A stretch of DNA of 64,000 nt, from contig JABFRR010000001.1 in the NCBI GenBank assembly GCA_013141065.1, positions 62,001 to 126,000 on the forward strand, read 5' to 3'. The notes under the pieces were generated by a model. The model was not told the origin of the DNA. It made no database searches and saw nothing but the letters and a program-made list of their open reading frames with translations. The position numbers and the translations under genes are program-made. Shown here in pieces: positions 1-8,496 of the stretch. Source of the stretch: Bacteriovoracaceae bacterium. Its GTDB lineage: Bacteria; Bdellovibrionota; Bacteriovoracia; Bacteriovoracales; Bacteriovoracaceae. Within the stretch, counting starts at the first letter, position 1; each line of letters opens with the position of its first letter.

Positions 1-95
1 AAGTACAAACTGAAATTCAGAATATCACTGACAAGTATACCAAAGAAGTAGACACAGTTATTACCAATAAAGAAAAAGAAGTATTAGCAGTTTAA
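1..95 (+). CDS. frr: Ribosome recycling factor, C-terminal end (partial)
   Basis: The reading frame beginning at base 3 is open from the window edge to a TAA at 93-95. Its last 30 residues include ITDKYTKEVD and NKEKEVLAV, which match the conserved helical end of ribosome recycling factor, the protein that splits post-termination ribosomes together with EF-G. The position just before uppS and cdsA fits the common pyrH-frr-uppS-cdsA order. Only the C-terminal helix is visible, so the call rests on this short match plus context. Confidence 0.8.
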   Translation, partial: VQTEIQNITDKYTKEVDTVITNKEKEVLAV

Positions 96-101
96 TTGGG
101 T

Positions 102-878
102 ATGAGTTTGGAAAATCTTCAACACAACATTAATCATGTCGCTATAATTATGGATGGCAATGGTCGTTGGGCTAAGATGCGCTCTCATCCGAGAGTGTGG
201 GGACATGTTCGTGGAACTTCTGTGGTTTCAGATATAGTTCAAGAAGCAGATGATTTGAAAATCAAGTCCCTTACAATGTATGCTTTTTCATCTGAGAATT
301 GGAGTCGGCCGCAAACTGAAGTTCGTGTGCTTTTTAATTTACTCTATAAATTCTTACGTAAAGAACGTGAGCGAATTTTAAAAAACAATATACGCTTTCG
401 CATAATGGGAGATGTAACAAATCTGCCAGTGCAAACTCAAACTTTGATTTCGCAGCTCGAACAAGAAACTTTTTACAATACAGGACTCAATTTAACGTTC
501 GCGTTTGGCTACGGCGGAAGAGCAGAGATAGCATTTGCGATTAATAAGTTTATTGCAGAAAATCCTGGAAAAAAAATTACAGATGAGGACCTAAGTTCAA
601 ATCTTATGATTCCAGAACTTGGGGATGTCGATTTACTTATTCGTACAGGTGGAGATCATAGAGTTTCAAATTTTATGCTGTGGCAAATTGCCTATGCTGA
701 GATGTTTTTTACTGATACAAAATGGCCTGATTTTACAGTAACAGAATTTAGGTACATCATAGAGCAAATTTCAAAAAGAGAAAGAAGATTTGGTGCGATC
801 TCGGCGACTGACAATTTGGCGAGCAACATCATCATAGCTCGGGAAAATCAAAAAATTATTAGAGTTCAAGATGTCTAA
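102..878 (+). CDS. uppS: Isoprenyl transferase (undecaprenyl pyrophosphate synthase)
   Basis: Condenses isopentenyl diphosphate units onto farnesyl diphosphate to make the C55 carrier lipid for peptidoglycan and other wall polymers. The cis-prenyltransferase P-loop HVAIIMDGNGRWA lies at residues 12-24, with the catalytic Asp in MDGNG. The C-terminal signature RTGGDHRVSNFMLWQIAYAE is at about residues 181-200. The family normally has Glu in RTGGE; here it is Asp. A TTG at 96 directly abuts the frr stop, but the ATG at 102 gives the usual N-terminus, so I chose it (258 aa). The gene overlaps cdsA by 8 bases, which suggests translational coupling. Confidence 0.95.
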   Translation: MSLENLQHNINHVAIIMDGNGRWAKMRSHPRVWGHVRGTSVVSDIVQEADDLKIKSLTMYAFSSENWSRPQTEVRVLFNLLYKFLRKERERILKNNIRFRIMGDVTNLPVQTQTLISQLEQETFYNTGLNLTFAFGYGGRAEIAFAINKFIAENPGKKITDEDLSSNLMIPELGDVDLLIRTGGDHRVSNFMLWQIAYAEMFFTDTKWPDFTVTEFRYIIEQISKRERRFGAISATDNLASNIIIARENQKIIRVQDV

Positions 879-1686
879 TACCAAAGCACGAGTTATTTCG
901 GCTTTAGTAATGGCATTTCTTGTGGTGTTGGCCGTTTATCTTGGAAAATGGGCGACCATCATTGCAATTTTTATTGCAGGTGTATTGAGCATAGATGAAA
1001 TTTTAATCAATTTTTCGAGAGTAAATCGCAGTGATTTTATCTATAAATATGTTTTAACTTTTTTTGCCATTCTCTATTTCGGAGTTAATGGGATTAGTAC
1101 TCAGTTTACGTTAAGTCTGTTTACGATTGCAGCACTTTGTCTGAACTTATTTTTGATTTATTATTTATTTAAAATACCGTTGAATGATCATTTCATGAAA
1201 AATAGCACGATAAAACATCCGGGATTAATTGCAACTCTAATTATTCTCCCACTTCTTTCTTTTGGGATTCATTTTAACGGAGATTATTGGAGACAGATTT
1301 TAGCAATACTTCTTATTGTCACTTTTGGAATGGATACTGGTGCGTGGTTTTTTGGAAAAAATTTTGGGAAAACAAAATTATGGCCATCAGTAAGCCCTAA
1401 GAAAACGGTTGAAGGTTTATTTGGTGGGATGTTTATTTCGGGATTAGCTGGTTCACTCTTGTGGTGGAGTTTGTTCGACGAATCAAGATGGTATTACTCT
1501 GTTATTTTTGCCCTTTGCGGCGGTATCTCTCAACTAGGTGATTTAGTTCAATCTAAACTAAAAAGAGAATTTGAAATCAAAGACAGTTCCAACCTCATTC
1601 CTGGTCACGGTGGAGTTTATGATCGTATAGACAGTCTTATCTTTTTATCGCCTTTTTTCGTGATTGTTGTAAAATACTTAGGGTAG
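871..1686 (+). CDS. cdsA: Phosphatidate cytidylyltransferase
   Basis: Makes CDP-diacylglycerol from phosphatidic acid and CTP, the branch point for phospholipid synthesis; inner membrane. At 271 aa it has the usual length and many hydrophobic segments. The family signature S-x-x-K-R-x(4)-K-D-x(6)-P-x-H-G-G-x-x-D-R-x-D is complete near residues 226-255 (SKLKREFEIKDSS, then GHGGVYDRID). It sits between uppS and rseP as in many Gram-negatives, although dxr, often found between them, is absent. Its product feeds the pssA enzyme encoded 3 kb downstream in the same operon. Confidence 0.95.
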   Translation: MSNTKARVISALVMAFLVVLAVYLGKWATIIAIFIAGVLSIDEILINFSRVNRSDFIYKYVLTFFAILYFGVNGISTQFTLSLFTIAALCLNLFLIYYLFKIPLNDHFMKNSTIKHPGLIATLIILPLLSFGIHFNGDYWRQILAILLIVTFGMDTGAWFFGKNFGKTKLWPSVSPKKTVEGLFGGMFISGLAGSLLWWSLFDESRWYYSVIFALCGGISQLGDLVQSKLKREFEIKDSSNLIPGHGGVYDRIDSLIFLSPFFVIVVKYLG

Positions 1687-1724
1687 TAAACTCAAGGTAC
1701 AATTCGGAATATTAAGAGGCATAT

Positions 1725-3299
1725 ATGTTGTTAGAAAAAATTATTATTTTTATTATATTTTTAGGTCCACTCGTTTTCTTTCACGAGTTGGGACATTTCC
1801 TTTTCGCGCGCTTATTTGGTGTGAGAGTTGAAGTCTTTTCAATTGGATTTGGGCCAAAGCTTTTTAAAAAGAAAATGGGGGATACTGAATATGCTATTTC
1901 GCTTATACCTCTGGGAGGTTATGTGAAAATGTTTGGTGATGATCCATTCACCAAAGATGAAATTCCTGAAGAAGACCGCAAAAAAAGTTTTACTCATCAA
2001 AATAAATGGGCGCGCTTTTGGATCGTCATGGGTGGCCCACTTGCTAATTTTATTTTAGCATTTGTTATTTTCTTTTCACTTCTAATTGTCGGAGAACGCA
2101 TTCCAGAAATTAAAATGGGAGCCATTTCTAGTGATTCAGTTTTATTTCAAAGTGGATTAAGAGCAGGTGACGTTCTCGTTAAAGTCAATGACAGTGATGT
2201 TTATAACCCATCTGATTTGATGGTAGAAAACAGTACAAAAGTCACTTCACTTACTGTGAAAAGAAGTGGAGAGCTCAAAGAGTTAACTCTAGATCTTCAG
2301 GGCGATAAATTTTTTGAAGAGGTGTTAAAATATCCACCTAATTTAAGAAAGCCTCTTCTTGTTGATCAAAATGCTGTTCGTTATGCGATCACTACTAAAA
2401 AAGACAATGTAGATTTTAATATTTCAATAGAAGAAATTGCGAATTTATCAAATGTAAAAACTCTTTATGCTTACCCAATACTAAAAGACGAAGATGTGAG
2501 TCAAGATGTAGTTAAGTTTGACAGCACAAAAGGTGTGGAGATTGCAGTTGATTACACTGATTTAAAAACTCTTTCGGCATCACTTCAGTCTAAGGGATAT
2601 TGGACTATTGATCTCATGGTGAGAAGTGTAAACATGAGTTCTCCTGCAGATAAAGTAGGAATTAAAAATGATGATATTTTTACAAAGCTTGAAGGGGAAA
2701 ATGTTTATAGCTTTGAAGAATTGCGAACCAAGCTTCAAACCATTGCCAAGGCTTCAGTTGATGTAGAGGTTTATAGTAAAGGAGAGCTTAAAAAATACAC
2801 AGTGACTCCAAATGAAACTGTACAGGATGGAAAAACTCTAAAGCTTTTAGGTGTATATAGTTTTATTGAAGTCATAAGAACAAATTTTGTATTAACAAAA
2901 TCAAAAAGTGTAATTGGGTCTACAACAGTTGCAGTCACTAGGACTTGGGACTCAATGAAAAAAACCTTAGATGGTTTTGTTAAATTGATAACAAATCAAG
3001 TTTCCTTAAAATCAATTGGTGGGCCATTAGCGATTGGTAAAGTGGCACATGATTCATTTAATACATCACTCTCTTATTTCTTTCAGCTAATGGCGCTCAT
3101 ATCTGTGAATTTAGGTGTAATTAATCTATTTCCAATTCCAGTTTTGGATGGTGGCCATATCATGTTCATTGCTTTAGAAATTATTAACAGAGGACCTCTT
3201 TCAAGAAGAAAAATGGAAATTGCTCAACAAGTGGGACTTTCTGTACTTCTCATGTTAATGGTTGGGGCAATATTTAATGATGTGACTAGGTTTTTTTAA
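1725..3299 (+). CDS. rseP: Site-2 membrane metalloprotease RseP
   Basis: Intramembrane zinc protease that cleaves anti-sigma factors and signal-peptide remnants in the inner membrane. The zinc motif HELGH is at residues 20-24 in the first membrane helix, and the distal NLFPIPVLDGGH motif, which supplies the third ligand Asp, lies around residue 470. Two PDZ-like segments lie between (about 125-190 and 285-360). At 524 aa it is longer than the roughly 450 aa of E. coli RseP, mostly through extra periplasmic sequence between the PDZ domains. The stop overlaps the tsaB start by one base (TAATG). Confidence 0.93.
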   Translation: MLLEKIIIFIIFLGPLVFFHELGHFLFARLFGVRVEVFSIGFGPKLFKKKMGDTEYAISLIPLGGYVKMFGDDPFTKDEIPEEDRKKSFTHQNKWARFWIVMGGPLANFILAFVIFFSLLIVGERIPEIKMGAISSDSVLFQSGLRAGDVLVKVNDSDVYNPSDLMVENSTKVTSLTVKRSGELKELTLDLQGDKFFEEVLKYPPNLRKPLLVDQNAVRYAITTKKDNVDFNISIEEIANLSNVKTLYAYPILKDEDVSQDVVKFDSTKGVEIAVDYTDLKTLSASLQSKGYWTIDLMVRSVNMSSPADKVGIKNDDIFTKLEGENVYSFEELRTKLQTIAKASVDVEVYSKGELKKYTVTPNETVQDGKTLKLLGVYSFIEVIRTNFVLTKSKSVIGSTTVAVTRTWDSMKKTLDGFVKLITNQVSLKSIGGPLAIGKVAHDSFNTSLSYFFQLMALISVNLGVINLFPIPVLDGGHIMFIALEIINRGPLSRRKMEIAQQVGLSVLLMLMVGAIFNDVTRFF

Positions 3300-3889
3300 T
3301 GCACTCTCTCTACGTCGATAGTACTTCTGGACTGGTAGTTGGTCTTCTTGATTCTAGTCTTAACTGGCTCGAATATAAAGACACTGCTGAAAAAAAGCCA
3401 TCAGAAGTCATCCACGTAGAGATTTATAATCTCGTAAAGAAATACCAACTTAATTTTCAAGATATTAATTTTATATTTTCCTCAGGACCAGGTTCTTACA
3501 CTGGGATGAGGTTAGGTGAAGGTATTGCACAAGTCTTAGATTGGGATTTACTTAAAGTTTTCTCTTTTTTTCACTTCGACGTTCCACGTTTTGCAGGCGT
3601 GAATCGTGGCTTTTGGGTAACAAATGCTTTTAAAGGACAAGTTTTTATTTATAAATGGGATGAGGATAAAAATTTATTTGAAAAGTCCATAATTAATAAT
3701 AATGATTTTAGCATAATTGATTCGAATCTAGGTTACACCCTTGATAACAGTGGAAATATTTTTGAGTCATTAAAAAGCACTAAAGATCTCATTAAAAATG
3801 AATCACAAAAAATCTTTAGTCTTGTACTTCAAAATAAATTAAGAGAGCCTCCCTTTTATTTTAGAACTCTTGAAGAGGAGTTTAAATAA
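3299..3889 (+). CDS. tsaB: tRNA threonylcarbamoyladenosine biosynthesis protein TsaB
   Basis: TsaB is the non-catalytic partner that activates TsaD in making the t6A modification at position 37 of ANN-decoding tRNAs. The conserved stretch FSSGPGSYTGMRLGEGIAQ (about residues 60-78) is the family hallmark, and the N-terminus has the ASKHA-type YVDSTSG strand. At 196 aa it is shorter than the E. coli protein (231 aa); the missing part is in the poorly conserved C-terminal half. It is translationally coupled to rseP and followed after one base by the next start. Confidence 0.88.
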   Translation: MHSLYVDSTSGLVVGLLDSSLNWLEYKDTAEKKPSEVIHVEIYNLVKKYQLNFQDINFIFSSGPGSYTGMRLGEGIAQVLDWDLLKVFSFFHFDVPRFAGVNRGFWVTNAFKGQVFIYKWDEDKNLFEKSIINNNDFSIIDSNLGYTLDNSGNIFESLKSTKDLIKNESQKIFSLVLQNKLREPPFYFRTLEEEFK

Positions 3890-3890
3890 A

Positions 3891-4550
3891 ATGTTGAAAT
3901 CTTATTTACCGGCAAGATTCAATACTCTCGCGGTTTTTATTTTTTTACTTTTTTGGCTTTTTGGCTTCTATAAAATATTAGTAGTCTCGATACTTTTATA
4001 TGTAATTCTGTATATTATTCTCCGTCGAAATCGCAACGATTTTCGAGATGACCCCACAATTACAAGAGGAGTAATATATTCTCCCGCAAATGGTAAAATT
4101 GTTCATATTGAAGAAAATGTTTCTCATGGCGTTTACGGAGATAACCTCATAGAAATCCAAATCATGATTCCATGGTGGAAGGAAATGGGTGTCTACATGC
4201 CACTTTCTTCTGAGATAAAAACGCTTTTAGTTCTAAAGGGCCAATCGTTTTTCAGAACCCAAATTGCTGAGGAAGTTATTGGAACGAAAGAAGGTAAAGG
4301 TGTCACACTCGCTCTTGATAATCGTGGAGAGTCTATAGGTTTGACCTTTTTTAAATGTAAGCTTGGATTATGGCCTGAACTTATGGTTATGCCTGGAGAT
4401 CGAGGGGGAAGACGTGTGAATATTGGTTTCTTTCCTTTTGGTGGTACAGTGATGCTTTATTTACCGAAAAAATATGAGATACTAATGAAAATAAATGATG
4501 AGGTTATAGCCGGTGAATCTATTATCGCGGTTAATCCAGAACACGCATAA
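3891..4550 (+). CDS. Phosphatidylserine decarboxylase-like protein lacking the catalytic triad
   Basis: A 219-aa protein with an N-terminal hydrophobic region (about 10-45) and the layout of the short Psd family, but each key position is altered. The PADG-type Asp reads Asn (SPANGKI, about residue 65). The catalytic His position reads EMGVYMP (about 98-104). The Gly-Ser self-cleavage site that makes the pyruvoyl cofactor reads FGGTVMLYLP (about 183-192), with Gly for Ser. It should therefore not self-process or decarboxylate. I chose ATG 3891 because GAGGAG (3875-3880) is well placed for it; a TTG at 3870 lies upstream. It directly precedes pssA, where a true psd normally sits. An intact psd is at 53202-54110. 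Possible role: lipid binding or modulation of PssA (inference). Confidence 0.7.
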   Translation: MLKSYLPARFNTLAVFIFLLFWLFGFYKILVVSILLYVILYIILRRNRNDFRDDPTITRGVIYSPANGKIVHIEENVSHGVYGDNLIEIQIMIPWWKEMGVYMPLSSEIKTLLVLKGQSFFRTQIAEEVIGTKEGKGVTLALDNRGESIGLTFFKCKLGLWPELMVMPGDRGGRRVNIGFFPFGGTVMLYLPKKYEILMKINDEVIAGESIIAVNPEHA

Positions 4551-4561
4551 GGTATCGTTAC

Positions 4562-5314
4562 ATGTTAAATAATCCAAAACGACTTGCATTTTTTCTCCCG
4601 AACACGTTCACTGCTTTAAATATGGCCTGTGGATTTTTTTCCATAATATTAGGTTATCAAGGTCAATTTTATCAAGCAGCGATGATTTTAGGGCTTGGGG
4701 CTATTTTTGATTCTGTTGACGGAAGAGTTGCTCGAATGACGGGGACTCAGTCGGTCTTTGGTGAACAATTCGACTCAATTTCTGATGTAGTCTCGTTTGG
4801 TGTTGCTCCGGCATTTTTAGTTTATAATAAGTTTTTTATTAATCTTGGTCGAATTGGGTTAGTTACTTCTTTTATCTTTTTATTATGTGGAGCCTTAAGA
4901 CTTGCTCGATTTAATGCCAATATTGATAAAGTGAGTTCAAACTTTTTTCAAGGTTTACCGATACCAAGCGGTGCTCTGGCGATGATAGGCCTCACTTTGT
5001 TTTCTCTTGAGTTTCCAGTTATAAATGACTTGAAACCAATACTGGTAGCGTACGTCTTATTTTATTCATTTTTAATGATTTCAAATATACCTTTTAACTC
5101 ATTTAAAAATTCAGCGTGGGTTAAAAGCCATAAAAAAAGAGTTCTTTTTATTATTTTCTCAGTCATGATTTTAACTTTTCTTTATGAAGAAGTGATGATT
5201 GGTGGGGTAATATTATTTTATGTTTTGGGCTCACTTGTTTATTTCTTTATGAATAAGGGTGCATTAGAAGAAATGTTTCATTGGAAAAGTGAACCTGAAG
5301 ACGATGAACATTAG
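4562..5314 (+). CDS. pssA: CDP-diacylglycerol-serine O-phosphatidyltransferase
   Basis: Integral membrane enzyme that makes phosphatidylserine from CDP-diacylglycerol and serine. The CDP-alcohol phosphotransferase motif D-G-x2-A-R-x8-G-x3-D-x3-D is complete in VDGRVARMTGTQSVFGEQFD followed by SISD (about residues 51-75). Several hydrophobic segments follow, and the 250-aa length fits the bacterial type II family. It uses the product of cdsA in the same operon; its product would be decarboxylated by the intact Psd encoded at 53202, because the Psd-like neighbour looks inactive. Confidence 0.93.
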   Translation: MLNNPKRLAFFLPNTFTALNMACGFFSIILGYQGQFYQAAMILGLGAIFDSVDGRVARMTGTQSVFGEQFDSISDVVSFGVAPAFLVYNKFFINLGRIGLVTSFIFLLCGALRLARFNANIDKVSSNFFQGLPIPSGALAMIGLTLFSLEFPVINDLKPILVAYVLFYSFLMISNIPFNSFKNSAWVKSHKKRVLFIIFSVMILTFLYEEVMIGGVILFYVLGSLVYFFMNKGALEEMFHWKSEPEDDEH

Positions 5315-5351
5315 TTTTTAAAACTAACTATACTTATGATGGAGTATTGAT

Positions 5352-6323
5352 ATGAAAGAATGGAATCTAGTGATCCTTACAATTATTTTTACTCTTTCAT
5401 TTTCAGTCAAAGCTGATGATCTTAATCAAATTATTTTGGGAAGTGAAGTAGACGACATACTAGGTTCCAGCAAGGAAAGTAGTAATAGTCCTTTTATTGT
5501 CGACGGTGAGCCAACTGATTCTGTTGAAAAAGCGAAATCAAGTGGTGAAGATTTTATTTTTAATCACAATGTTAAAGAAGTTTCGGACAAGATAGATCCA
5601 AAGAAGCAGTACAAAGATGTTGGTTATGTCTCTCCTGGAACTTTTGAAAATCAAGAAAATTATTTGGAACTCGATAAAAATGCCATGGCCAAAGGTTTTC
5701 GGAAAGTTTCTGAAGGTGCTTTGAATTTAACTTTTATAAAAAATGATTTTTCCTATACTTCTACAAATGATGTCATTAATCGAACAATTTCTGAAGGCTA
5801 TAAAAGTGTCAAGGGTGGGGCATTGTTTGTGAGACATGATTCTTACCTCGTAAAATCTCTGTTAATCAATGCTTATTGGTCGCTAGGTGCTGGTTTGGGA
5901 TATAACTCAGGACGAGGGATTTTTTCAATTACCGGCGAAAGAAGTGACACCACTTTTAACTTATGGGAAGCACCAATAGATTTAGGTGTTGGCCTAGAAA
6001 TTCCAGTTTATAGTTGGTTTAAAATTGCTGGAACAGGTGGAGCAAGTGGAATGTTCATCATGCAAAATAGATCGGATTATGAATCTAGTGAGAAAGGAAA
6101 AAGAAAATATCAATTTGGGCCTGGCTACTTTGCCAATGCTCAATTTAAAATTAACCTAACAGGTTTTAGTGGTGAGTCTGCCTATGATGCATTCTCGACA
6201 AGTGAAATTACAAATATATCTATGAATCTCGAAGCTCGTCATCATAGCTATTCAAATTTTAATGATGCGATCGAAATTTCGGGGACGTCGTTTGGACTAG
6301 GTTTTACTTTTGAATATTTATAA
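5352..6323 (+). CDS. Secreted protein, probable outer-membrane beta-barrel, unknown function
   Basis: Not recognised. The protein has 323 aa, starts with a signal peptide (MKEWNLVILTIIFTLSFSVKA), then a Ser/Asp/Lys-rich linker to about residue 115, then alternating hydrophobic and aromatic strands with many Gly and Tyr residues, ending in FGLGFTFEYL. A C-terminal strand with aromatic residues and a final hydrophobic residue is typical of outer-membrane barrels. GGAG precedes the ATG. The 3' end overlaps truA by 14 bases, so it belongs to the same operon. Confidence 0.6.
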   Translation: MKEWNLVILTIIFTLSFSVKADDLNQIILGSEVDDILGSSKESSNSPFIVDGEPTDSVEKAKSSGEDFIFNHNVKEVSDKIDPKKQYKDVGYVSPGTFENQENYLELDKNAMAKGFRKVSEGALNLTFIKNDFSYTSTNDVINRTISEGYKSVKGGALFVRHDSYLVKSLLINAYWSLGAGLGYNSGRGIFSITGERSDTTFNLWEAPIDLGVGLEIPVYSWFKIAGTGGASGMFIMQNRSDYESSEKGKRKYQFGPGYFANAQFKINLTGFSGESAYDAFSTSEITNISMNLEARHHSYSNFNDAIEISGTSFGLGFTFEYL

Positions 6324-7077
6324 AATTACTGTTCAATATAAAGGCACACATTTTTTTGGCTTTCAAGTTCAAGCTGAGGATCAAACAATTCAAGGTGAGA
6401 TCAATAAAGCCTTAAGTGTGTTGTCACACAATGAGCCTATTAAAACTCTAGGTTCAGGACGTACAGATGCTGGAGTTCACGCGCTTGCTCAAGTCATGCG
6501 AATTGAAATACCAGTAAATATTTCTGTAATGAGTTTAGCTAGAGCAATGAATTCTCATCTTCCGCCAGATATTCGAGTTATCGATGCCGAAGTTGTTACG
6601 GAAGAGTTTCATCCTATATTTAGCGCAGTGTCGAAAGAATACAATTATGTTTTTTGCTTAGAAGATCAAGTCTCGCCTTTTGCAGGTGAACTCATGACTT
6701 ATTTTTCACCAGGACTAGATATTGAATTAATGAAAAAGGGATGTCAGATTTTTTGCGGTGAGCATGATTTTATCAATTATCAATGCACTGGTACAGAAGT
6801 TGGAAGCACAGTGCGAAAAATTATTACATGTGACATTAAAAAATACAATTCTTCGGGTCATTGGCAACATCTGGCCCATGAATATTATGTTTTTAGTGTG
6901 GTGGGAACGGGTTTTTTAAAGCAAATGGTGCGGCTCATGATAGGCGCACTAGTCAGTCTGGGTAAGGGAAAGATCACATTAGAAGACTTAGAAAAATCTT
7001 TAAAATCGCCACTTAAAAATCGCTTGGGGCCAACAGCTCCTCCTCAGGGTTTATACCTCAAAGAAGTTCACTACTAA
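6310..7077 (+). CDS. truA: tRNA pseudouridine(38-40) synthase
   Basis: Converts uridines 38-40 in the anticodon stem of tRNAs to pseudouridine. The catalytic motif SGRTDAGVHA has the nucleophilic Asp at residue 53, and the family start YKITVQYKGTHFFGFQ and GTGFLKQMVRLMIGAL segments are present. Length (255 aa) is normal. The only start that keeps the conserved first strand is TTG at 6310, inside the end of the preceding gene, so translation is probably coupled to it. Last gene of the uppS-type operon. Confidence 0.93.
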   Translation: MNIYKITVQYKGTHFFGFQVQAEDQTIQGEINKALSVLSHNEPIKTLGSGRTDAGVHALAQVMRIEIPVNISVMSLARAMNSHLPPDIRVIDAEVVTEEFHPIFSAVSKEYNYVFCLEDQVSPFAGELMTYFSPGLDIELMKKGCQIFCGEHDFINYQCTGTEVGSTVRKIITCDIKKYNSSGHWQHLAHEYYVFSVVGTGFLKQMVRLMIGALVSLGKGKITLEDLEKSLKSPLKNRLGPTAPPQGLYLKEVHY

Positions 7078-7125
7078 GATCAATCCATAACTCCCTTTTC
7101 TCCAATGAGAAAGCTATGCTTTACA

Positions 7126-7154
7126 TTGACAAGATCAGCCTACTTTAATACTTT
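7126..7154 (+). promoter_or_regulatory. Sigma-70-type promoter for tig
   Basis: TTGACA at 7126-7131 matches the -35 consensus, then a 17-base spacer and TACTTT at 7149-7154 as -10. The start codon of tig is 30 bases downstream with a GCGAGGA ribosome-binding site between. The upstream gene truA ends at 7077, so tig has its own transcript. Confidence 0.65.
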
Positions 7155-7183
7155 GGGAGAACTATTTTTAAGCGAGGATTTAT

Positions 7184-8467
7184 ATGTCTTATACTATGAA
7201 GAGCGTCAATGGATGCACAAAGAAAATCGAATTCAATTTTGCGACTTTAGATCTATCAAAAGAAATTAAAGCAGCAGTTGTTAAAAAACAAAGTACAACA
7301 AACATTAAAGGTTTTAGAAAAGGAAAGGCTCCACTGGCCATGGTTGAGCAAGTTTATGGCCCACAAATTGAGTCAGATGCATTAAACCAATTTGTTCAAA
7401 CTCAGTTGTTTGAAGCTGTGACAAAAGAGAAATTAAAAACTGTTGGATACCCTCAGTTTGAAAATGTAAAATATGAAACTGGAAAAAGTGTGAGCTTTGA
7501 AGCAGTTGTGGAAATTTTTCCAGAAATTAAAATTGCAGATTATTCTTCTTACACTTTTAAAAAAGAAAATTCTGATGTGACAGCTGATGATTTAGACAAA
7601 ATGACTAAAAACTACTTAGGTCAAAAAGCTGAATTGACTGAAGTGGCAGATGCTAAGGCAGCACTTAAAAAAGGTGATTTTGCGATTTTTAATTTCGAAG
7701 GTGTGAAAGCTGATGGCTCAAGACCTGACAATATGAAAGGTTCAGAGTACCAATTAGAAATTGGATCAGGTCAATTTATTCCAGGTTTCGAAGACGGAAT
7801 GATTGGACTGAAAAAAGGTGATAAGAAAAGTGTAGCGGTGACATTTCCTGCTGATTATCATGCTACGGATCTTCAAAGTGCAAAAGTTACATTTGAAGTT
7901 GAACTTTTAGAAATTAAAGAAAAAAAATATCCAGTTCTCACTGATGAGCTAGCAAAAGATTTTGGCTATGAGTCTGTTGCAGATTTCAATGAAAAAAATA
8001 AAAAGAACTTAGTTGCACAAAAACAAAGACAAGCAGACGAAAAACTTCACCAAGACATTCTTGAAAAATTAGTGAAAGAAAATAAGTTTGATGTCCCTGC
8101 AACACTTGTGCAAAACCAAGTAAAATATTTGCAAGAAGATTTGGCCAAAAACCTAAAGTCGCAAGGCTTTAATGAAGGGATGGTCGAAGAGTATTTCGAC
8201 AGATGGAAGTCCGATATTAATACAAAAGCTGATTTCCAAGTAAGATCAGGTTTAGTGTTAGACCACCTAGCTCAAGAATTTAAAATCGAAACGAGTGAAA
8301 CTGACTTCAATAATAAATTAGAAGAAAGTGCTAAAACTGCTGGAATTGATTTCGAGACAGTTAAAAAATACTATAGTTCAAATGCACAGATTAAAAACAA
8401 TATGATGTATGCAATCCGTGAAGAAAAAACATTTGAAGCTTTAAAAAAGAAATTAAAAGTAACATAA
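7184..8467 (+). CDS. tig: Trigger factor (ribosome-associated chaperone)
   Basis: Binds the ribosome exit tunnel and assists folding of nascent chains. The ribosome-docking signature GFRKGKAP is at about residues 44-51. An FKBP-type prolyl isomerase domain follows (about 160-245, with GSGQFIPGFEDGMIGLKKGD), then the helical C-terminal chaperone arms. Length (427 aa) is typical. The clpP and clpX genes that often follow tig are not here; instead a strong terminator follows at once and valS is convergent. Confidence 0.95.
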   Translation: MSYTMKSVNGCTKKIEFNFATLDLSKEIKAAVVKKQSTTNIKGFRKGKAPLAMVEQVYGPQIESDALNQFVQTQLFEAVTKEKLKTVGYPQFENVKYETGKSVSFEAVVEIFPEIKIADYSSYTFKKENSDVTADDLDKMTKNYLGQKAELTEVADAKAALKKGDFAIFNFEGVKADGSRPDNMKGSEYQLEIGSGQFIPGFEDGMIGLKKGDKKSVAVTFPADYHATDLQSAKVTFEVELLEIKEKKYPVLTDELAKDFGYESVADFNEKNKKNLVAQKQRQADEKLHQDILEKLVKENKFDVPATLVQNQVKYLQEDLAKNLKSQGFNEGMVEEYFDRWKSDINTKADFQVRSGLVLDHLAQEFKIETSETDFNNKLEESAKTAGIDFETVKKYYSSNAQIKNNMMYAIREEKTFEALKKKLKVT

Positions 8468-8470
8468 AAA

Positions 8471-8496
8471 AAGGCTCCGTAAGGAGCCTTTTTTTT
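8471..8496. terminator. Rho-independent terminator between tig and valS
   Basis: Perfect hairpin: AAGGCTCC (8471-8478), GTAA loop, GGAGCCTT (8483-8490), followed by six T and preceded by an A run, so it can work in both directions for the convergent tig and valS. The last bases overlap the valS stop codon. The same 20-base hairpin recurs at 56268-56287. Confidence 0.92.
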
